DNA of 50,664 bases from JANRKB01 sp033763695 (GTDB lineage Bacteria > Planctomycetota > Phycisphaerae > Phycisphaerales > UBA1924): contig JANRKB010000042.1 in assembly GCA_033763695.1 (NCBI GenBank), forward strand, positions 1 through 50,664. Reading direction: 5' to 3'. Positions 9,348-16,087 of this stretch are shown here, piece after piece. The translations under genes and the position numbers were made by a program. The notes below the pieces were generated by a model. It was not told the origin of the DNA, did not search any database, and saw only the letters and a list, made by a program, of their open reading frames with translations. Numbering within the stretch: the first letter of the stretch is position 1; each line of letters begins with the position of its first letter.

Positions 9348-10174
9348 CGCTTTCGTCGGCGGCACAACTCGGATGGATCGGGCTGGGCGCGGCGGTGGTG
9401 ATGTTCGCGCTGTGGCTGCGGCAGACGCGGACACGCGATGCGACGGCGGTCGATGTCGGCTGGTCGCTCTCGATCGGCGCGGCCGCGGTGTTTGTCGCGA
9501 TCACGGGCGGCGGCGACGTGTGGACGCGTGGATTGCTTGCGGTGCTCGCGGGCGTGTGGGCGGTGCGGCTCGGCGGGCACTTGCTGATTGATCGGATCGG
9601 AACGCACAAGGCGGAAGATGGGCGGTATGCCGCGCTGCGAAAGAAGTTTGTGCCGCGCGAGCAGCCGATCTTTCTATTGGTGTACGCGATCCAGGGATTG
9701 CTGGTGGTGCTGCTGAGCGTGCCGTTTGTGCTTGCGGCGCGGGATGAGCACGCGGGGATCGGGGCGTGGGATGTCGCGGGCGGAGTGGTGTGGCTGCTGG
9801 GGTGGACGATCGAGTCGATCGCGGATCGGCAGTTGCGGGCGTTTAAGCGCGAGACGGCGGCTGGGAGCGGCGGTGCGGGCGGCGACAAAGGTGGAGCCAG
9901 GCCGGTGTGTGAGCGCGGGCTGTGGCGCTACTCGCGGCATCCGAACTTCTTTGGCGAGTGGCTGATGTGGTGCGGCTATGCCGTGATCGCGACGCCGAGT
10001 GCGTCGGGACTGTGGGCGTGGAGTGCGCCGCTGTTGATGCTGGTGTTGATCACGCGTGTGAGCGGCATTCCGCCGACGGAGGCGCAGGCGGTGCGGAGTC
10101 GCGGCGAGGCGTATCGCTCGTATCAGCGGCGTGTGAGCGCGTTCGTGCCGTGGTTCCCGAAGCGGGACGCGTGA
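9344..10174 (+). CDS. DUF1295 integral membrane protein (steroid 5-alpha-reductase/isoprenylcysteine-methyltransferase-like)
   Basis: A 276-residue membrane protein with hydrophobic segments near the start (AAVVMFALWL, AAAVFVAITG) and around residues 100-165. The diagnostic block GLWRYSRHPNFFGEWLMWCGY, split here by me only for recognition (RYSRHPNFFGEW), is the DUF1295/5-alpha-reductase signature that binds NADPH or SAM in relatives. It is the last gene of the operon, starting at GTG 9344 within the stop of the methyltransferase gene. A reductase or methyltransferase role on the modified acyl chain is inference. It ends 11 bases before the convergent thiG stop. Confidence 0.9.
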   Translation: MTLSSAAQLGWIGLGAAVVMFALWLRQTRTRDATAVDVGWSLSIGAAAVFVAITGGGDVWTRGLLAVLAGVWAVRLGGHLLIDRIGTHKAEDGRYAALRKKFVPREQPIFLLVYAIQGLLVVLLSVPFVLAARDEHAGIGAWDVAGGVVWLLGWTIESIADRQLRAFKRETAAGSGGAGGDKGGARPVCERGLWRYSRHPNFFGEWLMWCGYAVIATPSASGLWAWSAPLLMLVLITRVSGIPPTEAQAVRSRGEAYRSYQRRVSAFVPWFPKRDA

Positions 10175-10185
10175 AAGGCGAAGCG

Positions 10186-11127
10186 TTACTCGCCGGGAAT
10201 GTGGACGCCGGATGTGCCGCCCGAAGTGCCGCCCAAACTACTGATGGTGCCTTCCCACGGGCTGCTCGCGGTGGCGTAGAGCTTCTTGGGGATGCGGCCC
10301 GCGAGGGCAGACTGGCGGCCCGCGATGCACGCGTGGCGCATGGCGTGGGCCATCATCACGGGGTCGGCGGCGTGCGCGATGGCGGTGTTGAGGAGCACGC
10401 CGTCGGCGCCCAGTTCCATCGCGAAGCCGACGTCGCTCGCGCTGCCGACGCCCGCGTCGACAATGACGGGATAGTCGGGGTCGCCCTGGCGGAGCAGTTC
10501 AAGGCACAGGACGATGTTGCACTTGTTGAGCACGCCCTGGCCTGAGCCGATGGGCGAGCCCGCGGGCATGACGCTGCTTGCGCCGGCTTCCTTCACGCGC
10601 AGCGCGGCGATGGGATCGTCGCTGCAATAGGCGAGCACTTTGAAGCCGTCCTTGACCAGCGTGCGCGTCGCTTCGATGGTGCCGACGGGGTCGGGCAGGA
10701 GCGTCTTCTTGTCGCCAAGCACTTCGAGCTTCACCCAGTCCGCTCCCGGATTTCCCAACTGCTCCAAGATGTCGCGGCCCAGGCGTGCGACACGCACGGC
10801 GTCGTCGGCGCTGAAGCAGCCCGCGGTGTTGGGCAGGATGGTGTACCGCTTGAGGTCAAGGAACTCCAGGAGGCTCTTGCCCTGCTCGTTGTAGAGCCGC
10901 TCGCGGCGGACGGCGACGGTGACGACTTCGCAGCCGCTGGCGTCGAGCGCGTCGCGCATGAGGTCATAGGTCTTGTACTTGCCGGTGCCGACGAAGAGGC
11001 GGCTCAAGAACGTGCGGCCCGCGATGCGGAACGGCGTGACGCCCGGCTCGCTCGCGCTGGTGGCGGCGGCGTGCGCGGCGTTGCTGGACGCGGGGCGTTG
11101 CTGGGGCGTTGCGCTGGGGCTGGTCAT
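10186..11127 (-). CDS. thiG: Thiazole synthase ThiG
   Basis: Forms the thiazole phosphate ring of thiamine from 1-deoxy-xylulose-5-phosphate, dehydroglycine and ThiS thiocarboxylate. The core is clear: FLSRLFVGTGKYKTYDLM, LPNTAGCFSADDAVR, the Schiff-base lysine in VKLEVLGD, VMPAGSPIGSGQG, VIVDAGVGSASDVGFAMELG and ADGVLLNTAIAHA. The 313 residues exceed the usual about 260 because of an Ala/Ser-rich N-terminal extension of about 35 residues and a Gly/Ser-rich C-terminus (GGTSGGTSG). The ATG 11127 has TACGCT (11136-11141) eight bases upstream. No other thi gene and no TPP riboswitch-like sequence is adjacent. Divergent from the dehydrogenase gene at 11240. Confidence 0.97.
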   Translation of the reverse strand: MTSPSATPQQRPASSNAAHAAATSASEPGVTPFRIAGRTFLSRLFVGTGKYKTYDLMRDALDASGCEVVTVAVRRERLYNEQGKSLLEFLDLKRYTILPNTAGCFSADDAVRVARLGRDILEQLGNPGADWVKLEVLGDKKTLLPDPVGTIEATRTLVKDGFKVLAYCSDDPIAALRVKEAGASSVMPAGSPIGSGQGVLNKCNIVLCLELLRQGDPDYPVIVDAGVGSASDVGFAMELGADGVLLNTAIAHAADPVMMAHAMRHACIAGRQSALAGRIPKKLYATASSPWEGTISSLGGTSGGTSGVHIPGE

Positions 11128-11135
11128 ACAGGCGG

Positions 11136-11141
11136 AGCGTA
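11136..11141 (-). promoter_or_regulatory. -10-like hexamer TACGCT before thiG
   Basis: Reverse-strand TACGCT ending 8 bases before the thiG ATG (11127). The very short leader it implies leaves no room for a riboswitch. Confidence 0.5.
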
Positions 11142-11226
11142 GGAAGCGGGGCCGCGGGCGGTTGTGGCGGCGGCGGAGGAGGCGGGGAGGGGCGCGGCCG
11201 CGGTTTCGGCGTGCTGGCGGGCGCGA

Positions 11227-11232
11227 TATTCT
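11227..11232 (+). promoter_or_regulatory. -10-like hexamer TATTCT before the dehydrogenase at 11240
   Basis: TATTCT ends 7 bases before ATG 11240, the start chosen for the dehydrogenase; no Shine-Dalgarno sequence lies between. Confidence 0.5.
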
Positions 11233-11239
11233 CGCGGGC

Positions 11240-12289
11240 ATGAAAGCCGTCGTCGTCACCAAGAAGGGCAACCCCGTCACTCCCAACATCGTCGTCGCGC
11301 ACGACTGGCCCGAGCCTGCCGCGCCGGGCGCGGGATGGGTGCAGGTGCGTGCGCTGGCGAGCGCGTTCAACCAGATGGACTTGTGGGTGGGCCGCGGCGT
11401 GCCGGGGTTGGATCTGACGTATCCGCGTGTGTCGGGCTGCGACGCGTGCGGCGTGGTGGAGGCGGTGGGCCCGGGCGTCGATGCGGCGTGGGTGGGCCGG
11501 CGCGTCATCATCAACGCGGCGACAGTCAAGCCCGATCGCGTGTTGCCCGACGACCCGCCGGGCGTGAATCTGGCGTATGCCCCGATCTATGAACTCATCG
11601 GCGAACACCACCACGGCATGTTCGCGCACCGCTTCAACGTGCCCGCGGACAACCTCGCGGACGTGGGCGAGACGGAGCCGACGGAAGCCGCGGCGTTTGG
11701 GTTGTGCGCGCTCACCGCGTGGTCGATGATGGTGAGCAAGGGCGGTCTGCGCGCGGGGCAGTTGGTGTTGATTACGGGTATCGGCGGCGGCGTCGCGACG
11801 GCCGCGCTGGCGATCGCCAAGCACGTGGGCTGCCGCGTGTGCGTGACGAGCCGCTCGGCGGACAAACTCGCGCGGGCCAAGGCGCTGGGCGCGGACCACG
11901 CGGTGCTGGATGACGGCGGCGACTGGTCCAAGGCCGTGCGGGCGTGGACCAACAAACGCGGCGTGGACATGGCGGTCGATTCCTCGGGCAAGGCGACGCA
12001 CCTGAACTGCATCAAGTCGCTGGCCCGCGGCGGGACGTATGTGACGCCCGGCTGCACCAGCGGCCCCGACGCGACGACGGACCTGGCACGCATCTTCTGG
12101 AACCAGTTGCGGCTCCTGGGCAGCACGATGGGAAGCAACGCCGAGTTCCGCGAAGTCGCGGGGTTGCTCCGCACGGGCAAACTGCGGCCGGTGGTCGATC
12201 AGGTCTTCAGCGTCGATGACGCGGCGAAGGCCTACGCGCGACTCGAAGCGGCGGAACAGTTCGGGAAGATTGTGCTGCGGTGGGAGTGA
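11240..12289 (+). CDS. Zinc-type/quinone-oxidoreductase-like medium-chain dehydrogenase
   Basis: A 349-residue medium-chain dehydrogenase/reductase. N-terminal GroES-like domain with SGCDACGVVEAVGPGV, then a Rossmann domain with LITGIGGGVATAALAIAKH and VTSRSADKLARAKALGADH. A possible catalytic-zinc pattern (GCDACG) is present but the structural four-Cys lobe is absent, so it may be a zinc-free quinone reductase-like member. Substrate unknown. ATG 11240 is chosen because MKAVVVTKKGN is the normal family N-terminus; longer readings upstream run through the intergenic region shared with divergent thiG. Confidence 0.9.
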   Translation: MKAVVVTKKGNPVTPNIVVAHDWPEPAAPGAGWVQVRALASAFNQMDLWVGRGVPGLDLTYPRVSGCDACGVVEAVGPGVDAAWVGRRVIINAATVKPDRVLPDDPPGVNLAYAPIYELIGEHHHGMFAHRFNVPADNLADVGETEPTEAAAFGLCALTAWSMMVSKGGLRAGQLVLITGIGGGVATAALAIAKHVGCRVCVTSRSADKLARAKALGADHAVLDDGGDWSKAVRAWTNKRGVDMAVDSSGKATHLNCIKSLARGGTYVTPGCTSGPDATTDLARIFWNQLRLLGSTMGSNAEFREVAGLLRTGKLRPVVDQVFSVDDAAKAYARLEAAEQFGKIVLRWE

Positions 12290-12314
12290 GGCCGCGGCGG
12301 CGGAGCGAATCGGT

Positions 12315-12334
12315 CAAGACCGAACACAGAGGAC
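12315..12334. repeat. Left arm of a 20-base perfect inverted repeat
   Basis: CAAGACCGAACACAGAGGAC here is the exact reverse complement of 14254-14273. The two arms enclose the pair of zinc-ribbon genes and the palindrome cluster (about 1.96 kb). Confidence 0.8.
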
Positions 12335-12615
12335 ACAGAGAAAGGCAGAGAGAAGAACGAGAGAGGGGCGGGGAAGGCGACGGTCGTCGCCGCGAAGGCG
12401 TCGCGGCGAGCGCCGAAAGCGTCAAAGCTCAAAGCAGCAAAGCGTCAAATGAAGGCATCGGCCCTCGGACGCTCCTGCGATGTCTCTGCGTCTCCTCGTT
12501 CGCTCGCCCCATCGGACGGGCTCGTCGAAGCTGGATCGTGACGCGATCTTTCTCGCGCGCCCAGCTTCAACGGCGACGTGTCCGTCTTCAACCGCGAAGC
12601 GGTTGTGGTGAATAG

Positions 12616-12646
12616 CCGTGGGTCGCCGCGCCAGCGGCACCCACGG
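12616..12646. repeat. Nested hairpin CCGTGGGT...ACCCACGG
   Basis: Outer arms CCGTGGGT (12616-12623) and ACCCACGG (12639-12646) enclose inner arms GCCGC and GCGGC. It resembles in design the two larger CCACGGGT...ACCCGTGG hairpins at 13873-13922 and 14052-14090. Confidence 0.65.
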
Positions 12647-12784
12647 AACCCCGCCCTCATTCACGGGATTGTCGAGACTGGATCGTGCGCCGACCATGCC
12701 AAAGACGGGAACGGTGCGATCTTTTTCCCGGCCCCTCCTCTGCTTGCCAGCGCGAACCAACGTCGCGCGAACGCGAAGCACTGA

Positions 12785-12790
12785 TAGACT
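12785..12790 (+). promoter_or_regulatory. -10-like hexamer TAGACT before the first zinc-ribbon gene
   Basis: TAGACT ends 6 bases before ATG 12797; the same hexamer at the same spacing precedes the paralogous gene at 13301. Confidence 0.5.
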
Positions 12791-12796
12791 CTCCTG

Positions 12797-13291
12797 ATGC
12801 GCCGCGTTCACCGCTTGGCATGTGCGGGCTTGTGCGTCTCGCTGGCGACCTTGCTCTTGGTCGGCTGGCTGGCTTGGCAGACGCTCGGGCCCGGTGCCGC
12901 GAACGGCTGGGATGGCGCACGCTTCAACGTCTGGATGTCCGACGGCGGCCTCTATGTCATCGAGCACACGCAGGTGCCACCGCTCCCGCCGCGTCAGCCG
13001 CAACCGATGACCATCATGCCGTGGGATCTCCCCGCGCCGAATCCTGTCAATCTTGGATTTCAGTGGACCAGCGGACGGCTGGACGTGAGCACATACACCG
13101 CCATCCGCGTGCCGCTGGCGTTCTTCGTGCTGGTTGCGTTGGTGGGCGCGGTCTGGTCGGCTCGCGTACTGCGGCGTCAATGGATCGCGGCGACGCGTGG
13201 TCGCTGCACGCACTGCGGCTACCTGTTGACCGGCCTCCCGCCCGCCGCTCCGTGCCCCGAGTGCGGCCGCGCGAAGACGTCGCACGGGTAG
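12797..13291 (+). CDS. Small membrane protein with C-terminal CPECG-type zinc ribbon (paralog 1)
   Basis: A 164-residue protein with an N-terminal hydrophobic helix (about residues 8-30, CAGLCVSLATLLLVGWLAW), an extracytoplasmic loop of about 85 residues, a second helix (about 115-135, PLAFFVLVALVGAVWSA), then a cytoplasmic tail with CTHCGYLLTGL and CPECGRAK. Two CxxC pairs fit a single zinc site. Proteins with a membrane part and this CPxCGYxLxGxxxxxCPECG tail are abundant in Phycisphaerae and have no known function. It is followed after nine bases by a paralog of the same architecture. Role unknown. Confidence 0.8.
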   Translation: MRRVHRLACAGLCVSLATLLLVGWLAWQTLGPGAANGWDGARFNVWMSDGGLYVIEHTQVPPLPPRQPQPMTIMPWDLPAPNPVNLGFQWTSGRLDVSTYTAIRVPLAFFVLVALVGAVWSARVLRRQWIAATRGRCTHCGYLLTGLPPAAPCPECGRAKTSHG

Positions 13292-13294
13292 ACT
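13289..13294 (+). promoter_or_regulatory. -10-like hexamer TAGACT before the second zinc-ribbon gene
   Basis: TAGACT ends 6 bases before ATG 13301 and its first three bases are the stop codon of the preceding gene. Confidence 0.4.
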
Positions 13295-13300
13295 GCCTTC

Positions 13301-13765
13301 ATGCGGACTGGCACGCGAACCTTGAAAGTGACGGCGTGGCTCAGCGTGGCGACGTTGTTTCTGTTGATCGCATGTTGCGTGTTCACGCTCAAGGGCCAAT
13401 TGGCACTCCATCGCACGGAACACTCGCTCCTGGTGATTCGGAGCGGAGCGATCAGTCTGAAGTGGTCGAGCAGCGGACGCGTTGAACTCTCACCAGACTC
13501 TCTCGCCACGTTCTACAACTCGGAAGCCTGGCAACCCCCGCTCAAATGGTGGTTTGAATCTGATCTTTCGTTGAGTTTCGTGTCTGTGATTGTCCCTCTC
13601 TGGATTCCCGCCGCGTGTTCTCTCGCCATCGGCGTTCCCGCGTTCGTCACGCTGCGGCGCCGCGCTCGCGCGATCAAGAACGGCGCGTGCCCGCACTGCG
13701 GCTACTCGCTCATTGGCATCACGCCCGCCGCCCCGTGCCCCGAGTGCGGCCGCGCCCGGGCGTGA
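13301..13765 (+). CDS. Small membrane protein with C-terminal CPECG-type zinc ribbon (paralog 2)
   Basis: A 154-residue protein with the same plan as its upstream neighbour: N-terminal helix (about residues 9-28, VTAWLSVATLFLLIACCVF), an external loop, a second helix (about 95-120, SVIVPLWIPAACSLAIGV), then CPHCGYSLIGI and CPECGRA at the C-terminus. The loop sequences of the two proteins have diverged strongly while the tail is nearly the same, which suggests an old tandem duplication. Function unknown; a membrane redox, sensor or anchoring role would be speculation. Confidence 0.8.
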   Translation: MRTGTRTLKVTAWLSVATLFLLIACCVFTLKGQLALHRTEHSLLVIRSGAISLKWSSSGRVELSPDSLATFYNSEAWQPPLKWWFESDLSLSFVSVIVPLWIPAACSLAIGVPAFVTLRRRARAIKNGACPHCGYSLIGITPAAPCPECGRARA

Positions 13766-13847
13766 CGCTCGCTCGTTTCGCTGCGCGTCGAAGCCTTGAT
13801 CACGGCCGCCGGATCGACAACGCCCACCGCCGCGTCGGCGGCTCTTC

Positions 13848-14117
13848 GCCCCGGAGGGGCGCAGGTTTGTAGCCACGGGTGGAGCGCAGCCCGCGCCCAC
13901 GCGGGCGGAGCGCAACCCGTGGAAAGCGTTGTTCTCTCTCTCGCCTGCCCCGGAGGGGCAGAGGAATCTCTCGCCGCGTCTCCTACGGGGCGCACCGCGT
14001 CGGGTGTCTTCCTCCGCCCCGCCGGGGCGGAAGAACTCTCGTCGTCGGCTTCCACGGGTTGCGCCCGCGAAGCGCGGGCTTCACCCGTGGCGACATTCCG
14101 CGGCCCCGATGGGGCCG
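13848..14117. repeat. Cluster of six REP-like palindromes
   Basis: Perfect or nested inverted repeats follow each other: GCCCCGGAGGGGC (13848-13860); CCACGGGT...ACCCGTGG with an inner GCCCGC/GCGGGC stem (13873-13922); TGCCCCGGAGGGGCA (13946-13960); TCCGCCCC-GCC-GGGGCGGA (14013-14031); CCACGGGT...ACCCGTGG with an inner GCCCGCG/CGCGGGC stem (14052-14090); CGGCCCC-GAT-GGGGCCG (14101-14117). Two motif types alternate, which looks like a compound repetitive-extragenic-palindrome element. No REP-associated transposase is in the window. Confidence 0.8.
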
Positions 14118-14253
14118 ACCATCGCGCGGCGCAGCAGGACGCGTCGGCTTCGACGGCGTGCATCCCCGCATCAACGGCGTGGAATCCCGCTTCGGCGGCG
14201 CGTCCTCTTTCCGCTCCTTCCCTCTTCTCCGCGACCTCGTGTCTTGACCCTGC

Positions 14254-14273
14254 GTCCTCTGTGTTCGGTCTTG
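14254..14273. repeat. Right arm of the 20-base inverted repeat
   Basis: Exact reverse complement of 12315-12334. Confidence 0.8.
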
Positions 14274-14598
14274 CGCTTCCTGCTGCGCGATTCGCCCTTC
14301 CTGAGTCTCGCTTCGCTTCGGCCGCTGCGCGATTCACTCGTCCTGACTCGCGCTTTGTCCTTCCTGACGCGCGCTTCGCTCGGGCGGCGCGGCGCCCCGC
14401 CCGCCCACGCGGCCCGCGTGGGGAGGAACGCGTGACGCGCGACGCGGACCAACGCACATGCGTCGCGTGCCGAGGTGCGCGTGATGCGTGGGGAAGCGAA
14501 GGCTCCGTCGGGAGCCGCGCGGCTCGCGGCATGAGGCGCGGCGCTGAGCGTGTTCGCGGCGTGCGCTCGATGCGGATCCTGCGAGAGCGGCGCGGCCG

Positions 14599-14604
14599 TA
14601 CAGT
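14599..14604 (+). promoter_or_regulatory. -10-like hexamer TACAGT before the dehydrogenase at 14610
   Basis: TACAGT ends 5 bases before ATG 14610, supporting that start over upstream readings. Confidence 0.5.
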
Positions 14605-14609
14605 CGGCG

Positions 14610-15593
14610 ATGCGTGCTGCGGTGTACACAAAGTTCGGGCCTCCCGAGGTCGTGCGTGTTCAGGAAACTCCCGAGCCGCGGCTTGGTGCGTCGGACGTGA
14701 TGATCCGCGTACACGCGACCACGGTGACGACCGCGGATTGGCGGGTGCGGGCGCGGGTGATGCCCGCGGCGGTGTGGACGCTCATCGCTCCGCTGGTGCT
14801 CGGCGTGTGGGGGCCGCGGAAGAAAGTGCTGGGGACCGAGTGCGCGGGCGTGGTCGAGCGCGTGGGCGCGAACGTGACGGCGTTTGCGCCGGGCGATCGC
14901 GTGATCGCGGTGATGGGCGCGGGGATGGGCGGGCATGCGGAACTCGTGTGCGTGCGGGCGGACTCGGCGCTCGCGAAAGTGCCGCAGAATCTGACGTTTG
15001 AGGAGGCGGTGTCGATGCCGTTCGGGGCGGTGGTCGCGCTGCACTGCCTGCGCGATCTGGCCGCGCTGAAAGCGGGGCAGCGGGTGCTGGTGGTGGGCGC
15101 GTCGGGGGCGATCGGCGTCGCGGCGGTGCAACTGGCGCGACACATGGGCGCGTCTGTCACCGGGGTGTGCAGCACGGCGAACGTCGAGCGCGTGGCGGCG
15201 CTTGGGGCGACGGCGGTGATCGATCGGACGAAGGTGGACTTCACGCGCGAGGCGCGCGGGTTTGATGTCGTGCTGGACACGGTCGGCGCGACGTCGTTTG
15301 CGAAGTGCAAGCAGGTGTTGACGCCGCGCGGGCAGTTTATTGCGGTGTTGATGGGCTTGACGGAGATGTGGCAGATCGCGTGTACGAGGCTTGCGGGCGG
15401 GCAGCGCGTGCGCGGGGCGATCGTGTCGGCGAACGCCGCGGGTGTGGCGCACTTGATGAGTCTGGCGGAAGCCGGCGCGCTGAAGCCGGTGATCGACAGC
15501 ACGTATCCGCTGGAGCGGATCGTGGAAGCGCACCGTCGCGTGGACAGCGGACGCAAGGTGGGGAGCGTGGTCGTCACGCTCGCGCGGGTGTGA
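14610..15593 (+). CDS. NAD(P)-dependent quinone-oxidoreductase-like dehydrogenase
   Basis: A 327-residue zinc-free medium-chain dehydrogenase. N-terminus MRAAVYTKFGPPEVVRV, then VLGTECAGVVERVG, the coenzyme motif LVVGASGAIGVAAVQLARH and VDSGRKVGSVVVTL at the end, all typical of the QOR/zinc-independent alcohol dehydrogenase-like group. Substrate unknown. It is a distant relative of the dehydrogenase at 11240, not a recent duplicate. The start is fixed by the family N-terminus and the TACAGT element. It is convergent with the ASCH gene, with 30 bases between the stops. Confidence 0.93.
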   Translation: MRAAVYTKFGPPEVVRVQETPEPRLGASDVMIRVHATTVTTADWRVRARVMPAAVWTLIAPLVLGVWGPRKKVLGTECAGVVERVGANVTAFAPGDRVIAVMGAGMGGHAELVCVRADSALAKVPQNLTFEEAVSMPFGAVVALHCLRDLAALKAGQRVLVVGASGAIGVAAVQLARHMGASVTGVCSTANVERVAALGATAVIDRTKVDFTREARGFDVVLDTVGATSFAKCKQVLTPRGQFIAVLMGLTEMWQIACTRLAGGQRVRGAIVSANAAGVAHLMSLAEAGALKPVIDSTYPLERIVEAHRRVDSGRKVGSVVVTLARV

Positions 15594-15623
15594 AGAACTG
15601 GTGGAGAGGGCGAAGATCTCGCC

Positions 15624-16076
15624 TCAGCCTGCTTTGCGGCGCTGCACGGGAGAGGACGATGCAGCGCGTTCGAGCGGAGCGGCGAGCGTCATCCACGCGG
15701 AGCGCGGCGTGCCCGCGATGATTTGGGCGTGGTCGAGCGTCGCGTGGACGGGGCGCGGCGAACCGAGCCAGATGAGCGTTGCGTGGCGGGCCGTGCGTTT
15801 GCGTCGCCAGTACGCGGCGTCGGCACCGATCCGGTGGTTGAGGGCGTCGCGGATGCGGCGGATGTCGGCGGGGCGGAGGTTGTCGAGGGTTTGCACGCGT
15901 TCGACGGTGCAGACGCAGAGGATCGGTCCGCCGCGGGCCTTGAAGTAAATCGTGTCGCCGCGAGCGACGCGGTTGTGGGGCAGAGCGCGGACGCGAGCGA
16001 GGCGCGACTCGATGGTCTTGCGACCGAGGATGATCGCGGGGATCAGCGCGGGATCGACGATGGCGACGTGGAACAT
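15624..16076 (-). CDS. ASCH/PUA-like domain protein
   Basis: A 150-residue protein whose first 65 residues fit the ASCH fold: IILGRKTIESRLARVR, VARGDTIYFKARGG and a following beta strand (ILCVCTVERV). ASCH domains are PUA-like modules thought to bind RNA or modified nucleotides; some hydrolyse acetylated cytidine. The C-terminal half (ATLIWLGSPRPVHA...) carries no motif I recognise. It starts 11 bases after the hldE stop, so it is probably co-transcribed with hldE. Target unknown. Confidence 0.75.
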   Translation of the reverse strand: MFHVAIVDPALIPAIILGRKTIESRLARVRALPHNRVARGDTIYFKARGGPILCVCTVERVQTLDNLRPADIRRIRDALNHRIGADAAYWRRKRTARHATLIWLGSPRPVHATLDHAQIIAGTPRSAWMTLAAPLERAASSSPVQRRKAG

Positions 16077-16087
16077 GCGAGCAAGAG

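Larger units (their letters stand above)
12290..12784. other. Repeat-rich intergenic region, no supportable gene
   Basis: About 500 bases. It holds purine-rich repeat text (ACAGAGGACACAGAGAAAGG around 12323-12342), one arm of a 20-base inverted repeat (12315-12334), a TCTCTGCGTCTC stretch (about 12483-12494) that is the reverse complement of a repeat found inside purL, two related stretches sharing CTGGATCGTG and GATCTTT (about 12531-12555 and 12680-12725), and a nested hairpin at 12616-12646. Short open frames here have no recognisable content. Confidence 0.6.
13766..14598. other. Long repeat-rich intergenic region, no supportable gene
   Basis: More than 800 bases between the second zinc-ribbon gene and the dehydrogenase at 14610. 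The first third is a cluster of palindromes (see 13848-14117). The rest (about 14240-14410) contains loosely repeated CGCGCTTC/TTCCTGAC-like text and the right arm of the 20-base inverted repeat. Long open frames cross it on both strands but show the low-complexity Arg/Ala/Pro composition of GC-rich non-coding DNA. Confidence 0.6.

Noticed and set aside
11128..11239. TPP riboswitch upstream of thiG
   Set aside because: No conserved CTGAGA or ACCTGA-type elements, and the TACGCT hexamer implies a leader too short to hold one.
10973..11239. Longer N-terminus for the dehydrogenase at 11240
   Set aside because: It would be read through the thiG start and the divergent promoter region; MKAVVVTKKGN is the expected family start.
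13796..15001. 401-codon forward open frame across the palindrome cluster
   Set aside because: It runs through inverted repeats and into the dehydrogenase gene in another frame; low-complexity Arg/Ala content and no homology-like motif.
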